From the NCBI GenBank assembly GCA_016783905.1, contig JADHVQ010000014.1, positions 1-37,128 of the forward strand: 37,128 bases of DNA. The letters run 5' to 3'. Numbering within the stretch: the stretch's first letter is position 1; every line of letters begins with the position of its first letter. Of the stretch, positions 35,383 through 37,128 are shown piece after piece. The notes under the pieces are model-generated. The model was given only the letters and a program-made list of their open reading frames with translations, did not search any database and was not told the origin of the DNA. A program made the translations under genes and the position numbers. Source of the DNA: Bacteroidales bacterium (lineage in GTDB: Bacteria > Bacteroidota > Bacteroidia > Bacteroidales > FEN-979).

Positions 35383-37128
35383 TTGACTTCGAATTCCCGA
35401 CCGGCTCTCCTTTTCCTTCTATGTGCGATCCTTTTCTTTGGAGCCTGCAACGTTACCAGGAATCTTTCCGAAGGGGAGTATCTGCTGGTGAAAAACAAGC
35501 TTGAGATCGACACAAAAAAAGTCTCGAAAGATAATCTCTCCGGATATTATCAGCAAATCCCCAATTCGAAATTCCTGGGCATATTCAGGCCGGGTATCTC
35601 GATCTATAACATGGGGAGCAAAGGGAAGGATACAAAATTTAAAAAATGGTTGCGCACCAGGATCGGATCGGCTCCGGTAATCCTGGATACAAGCCTGGTT
35701 ACTATTAGCCTCAAGCAGATGGAATTATATTTGAATAACATTGGTTATTTCAATTCATCCCTTTCTGATACCATTGAGTACAAGAAGAAAAAAGCCAAGG
35801 TCTACTATCGGATCCGGACCACTGAACCCTATACAATACAAAATCTCACCTGGTCGATCACCGATACCCAGCTAGCCGCCTTCGTATATATGGACTCCAG
35901 CAAATGCCTGATCAAACGGCAGAGTAATTACAATGCCTATACGCTGGATGAAGAACGTACCCGGATCACCACTGCCTTAGTCAATCATGGCTATTACCGT
36001 TTTTCCGCCAACTTTATTGTTTTCCAGGTCGACAGTGCATTGAACAACCGCCGGATGGATATCACTGTAGAGATCCTCAATCCGGTGATACCCTCCCTGG
36101 AGGAGTTTGGAATGGTCAAGGAGACAACCCACCGGAGATATAAAATTCACCATCTCTATATATACCCCCAGTTTGACTATCAGAAAAGAGATACAGTACG
36201 GTACGATACGGTTGCTAAAACTTATATGGATCCGTTCAGGGGAAGAAAATCGATCACCTATTATTTCCTCTATCATGACAAATACAAGCTTCGCCAGAGA
36301 ACCATCGCACAGAATATTCTGATCGAGCCGGATACCTGGTATAACCTCAAGGATATCGATCAAACCTATGCCAGGTTGTCAGGACTGCAGAATTTCAAAT
36401 TCATCAACATCGATTTTGATGATGCACAGCTCAAGCCGGTGGAAAGACTAGCTTGGCCTGATCAGCTGGATTGCAATATCAAACTGGCCAGATCCTCTTC
36501 CCAATCGTTAAACTGGATTACTGATGGGACCAATTCTGCGGGTGCATTGGGTATTGCAGGGAATATTGGGTACCAAAACAGGAACATCTTCCATGGAGCA
36601 CAGCTGCTGAAGCTAACCCTCAGTGCCTCAGCCCAGATGCAGGCAGGAGGGGGACAGGGAGGTCTCTTGAACACCGTTGAATTTGGTGCAAATGCCAGCA
36701 TTACCTTTCCCCAGTTTCTCATTCCCATCAAACAGGAGAAGCTGCCAAAGTCGTTCAGGCCAAAAACCACCCTGAGCATCGGGTATAATTTCCAGCAGAA
36801 ACAGGATCCTGACTACCACAGACATATTGCCAATGCCGCTTTCGGGTATACCTGGATCCAGAACCCGACGCTCTCCCACACATTGAATCCCATTGAAGTA
36901 TTGGTTGTGAAGGTATTTCCCAGTCCTGAATTTACCGCTAAGCTCGACTCACTGAAAGACAAACGGTTTAAGAATCAATACACGGATCACTTGATCCCCG
37001 GGCTGAAGTATACCCTCACCTTCAGCAATCAGAATGTATCGAAACACAGGAACTTCTTCTATATCCGCTCCAATCTCGAAACCGCCGGTAATCTCCTGTA
37101 TGGCATCGATAACCTGTTCAAAGCCCCC
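35383..37128 (+). CDS. TamL-like (BamA/TamA superfamily) outer-membrane lipoprotein, partial
   Basis: The reading frame continues past the right edge; 582 codons are in the window. The start is probably TTG at 35383, since TGA at 35365 blocks extension and no ATG is near the signal peptide. A lipoprotein signal ends in FFGAC with Cys22. POTRA-like repeats follow (QMELYLNNIGYFNSSLS, then ITTALVNHGYYRFSA), and the C-terminal part begins a surface-strand-rich barrel (SLNWITDGTNSAGALGIAGN). The lipidated TamA relative of Bacteroidota is called TamL, and tamB usually follows it; that region is outside the window. It would handle export or assembly of envelope components in the outer membrane. Confidence 0.85.
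   Translation, partial: MTSNSRPALLFLLCAILFFGACNVTRNLSEGEYLLVKNKLEIDTKKVSKDNLSGYYQQIPNSKFLGIFRPGISIYNMGSKGKDTKFKKWLRTRIGSAPVILDTSLVTISLKQMELYLNNIGYFNSSLSDTIEYKKKKAKVYYRIRTTEPYTIQNLTWSITDTQLAAFVYMDSSKCLIKRQSNYNAYTLDEERTRITTALVNHGYYRFSANFIVFQVDSALNNRRMDITVEILNPVIPSLEEFGMVKETTHRRYKIHHLYIYPQFDYQKRDTVRYDTVAKTYMDPFRGRKSITYYFLYHDKYKLRQRTIAQNILIEPDTWYNLKDIDQTYARLSGLQNFKFINIDFDDAQLKPVERLAWPDQLDCNIKLARSSSQSLNWITDGTNSAGALGIAGNIGYQNRNIFHGAQLLKLTLSASAQMQAGGGQGGLLNTVEFGANASITFPQFLIPIKQEKLPKSFRPKTTLSIGYNFQQKQDPDYHRHIANAAFGYTWIQNPTLSHTLNPIEVLVVKVFPSPEFTAKLDSLKDKRFKNQYTDHLIPGLKYTLTFSNQNVSKHRNFFYIRSNLETAGNLLYGIDNLFKAP

Overview
This 37 kb window is chromosomal core-genome DNA from a member of the Bacteroidota, probably close to Bacteroidales/Bacteroidia. 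Several things support that call. Promoters follow the TTTG-N19/20-TAnnTTTG pattern of the Bacteroidetes sigma factor. Shine-Dalgarno-like sites are nearly absent. Characteristic families are present: DUF2723/GT117, DUF5723, a gliding-motility/T9SS type B C-terminal domain, a TamL-type lipoprotein and a DUF7033-type deacetylase. The relA/spoT-fur-purA and rimP-nusA-infB orders are also as expected. Coding density is high, and no gene-free stretch exceeds about 300 bp. I saw no phage, IS, CRISPR, toxin-antitoxin or defence module.

Layout. Positions 1-755 hold a truncated dprA (minus). Next come a divergent MurG-like glycosyltransferase and a DUF2723 glycosyltransferase-lgt operon (minus, 5946-2018) for envelope and lipoprotein biogenesis. 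A tRNA-Gln (6079-6149) and a DUF5723 secreted/outer-membrane protein follow. A small PKD lipoprotein (minus) is divergent from a three-gene biotin-dependent acyl-CoA carboxylase operon (8319-11901). The translation/transcription operon rimP-nusA-infB (12069-16772) converges on relA/spoT, then fur-purA (minus, 20820-16769). Divergent from relA/spoT is a large T9SS-type secreted protein (20949-23558), followed by lepA and an outer-membrane beta-barrel gene. On the minus strand come a RecD-like helicase, upp plus an ABC permease, and a polysaccharide deacetylase-FemAB-like acyltransferase pair. The right end is a tightly packed plus-strand run: dnaX, a pfkB-family kinase, a PlsC-like acyltransferase and the start of tamL, which runs off the window.

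I do not see a convincing undescribed system. The most unusual structure is non-coding. Short repeats of several kinds sit at gene ends and often contribute the stop codon: 8- and 10-bp tandem repeats at the lgt and glycosyltransferase ends, a palindrome giving TGA to both convergent genes at 26437-26491, and a palindromic repeat starting at the stop codon of the T9SS-type gene. The same style of repeat lies inside the dnaX linker, and a compound hairpin separates rimP from nusA. Protein-level oddities are a P-loop Asp-to-Asn change in LepA and a Fur protein that has lost its structural-zinc cysteines.
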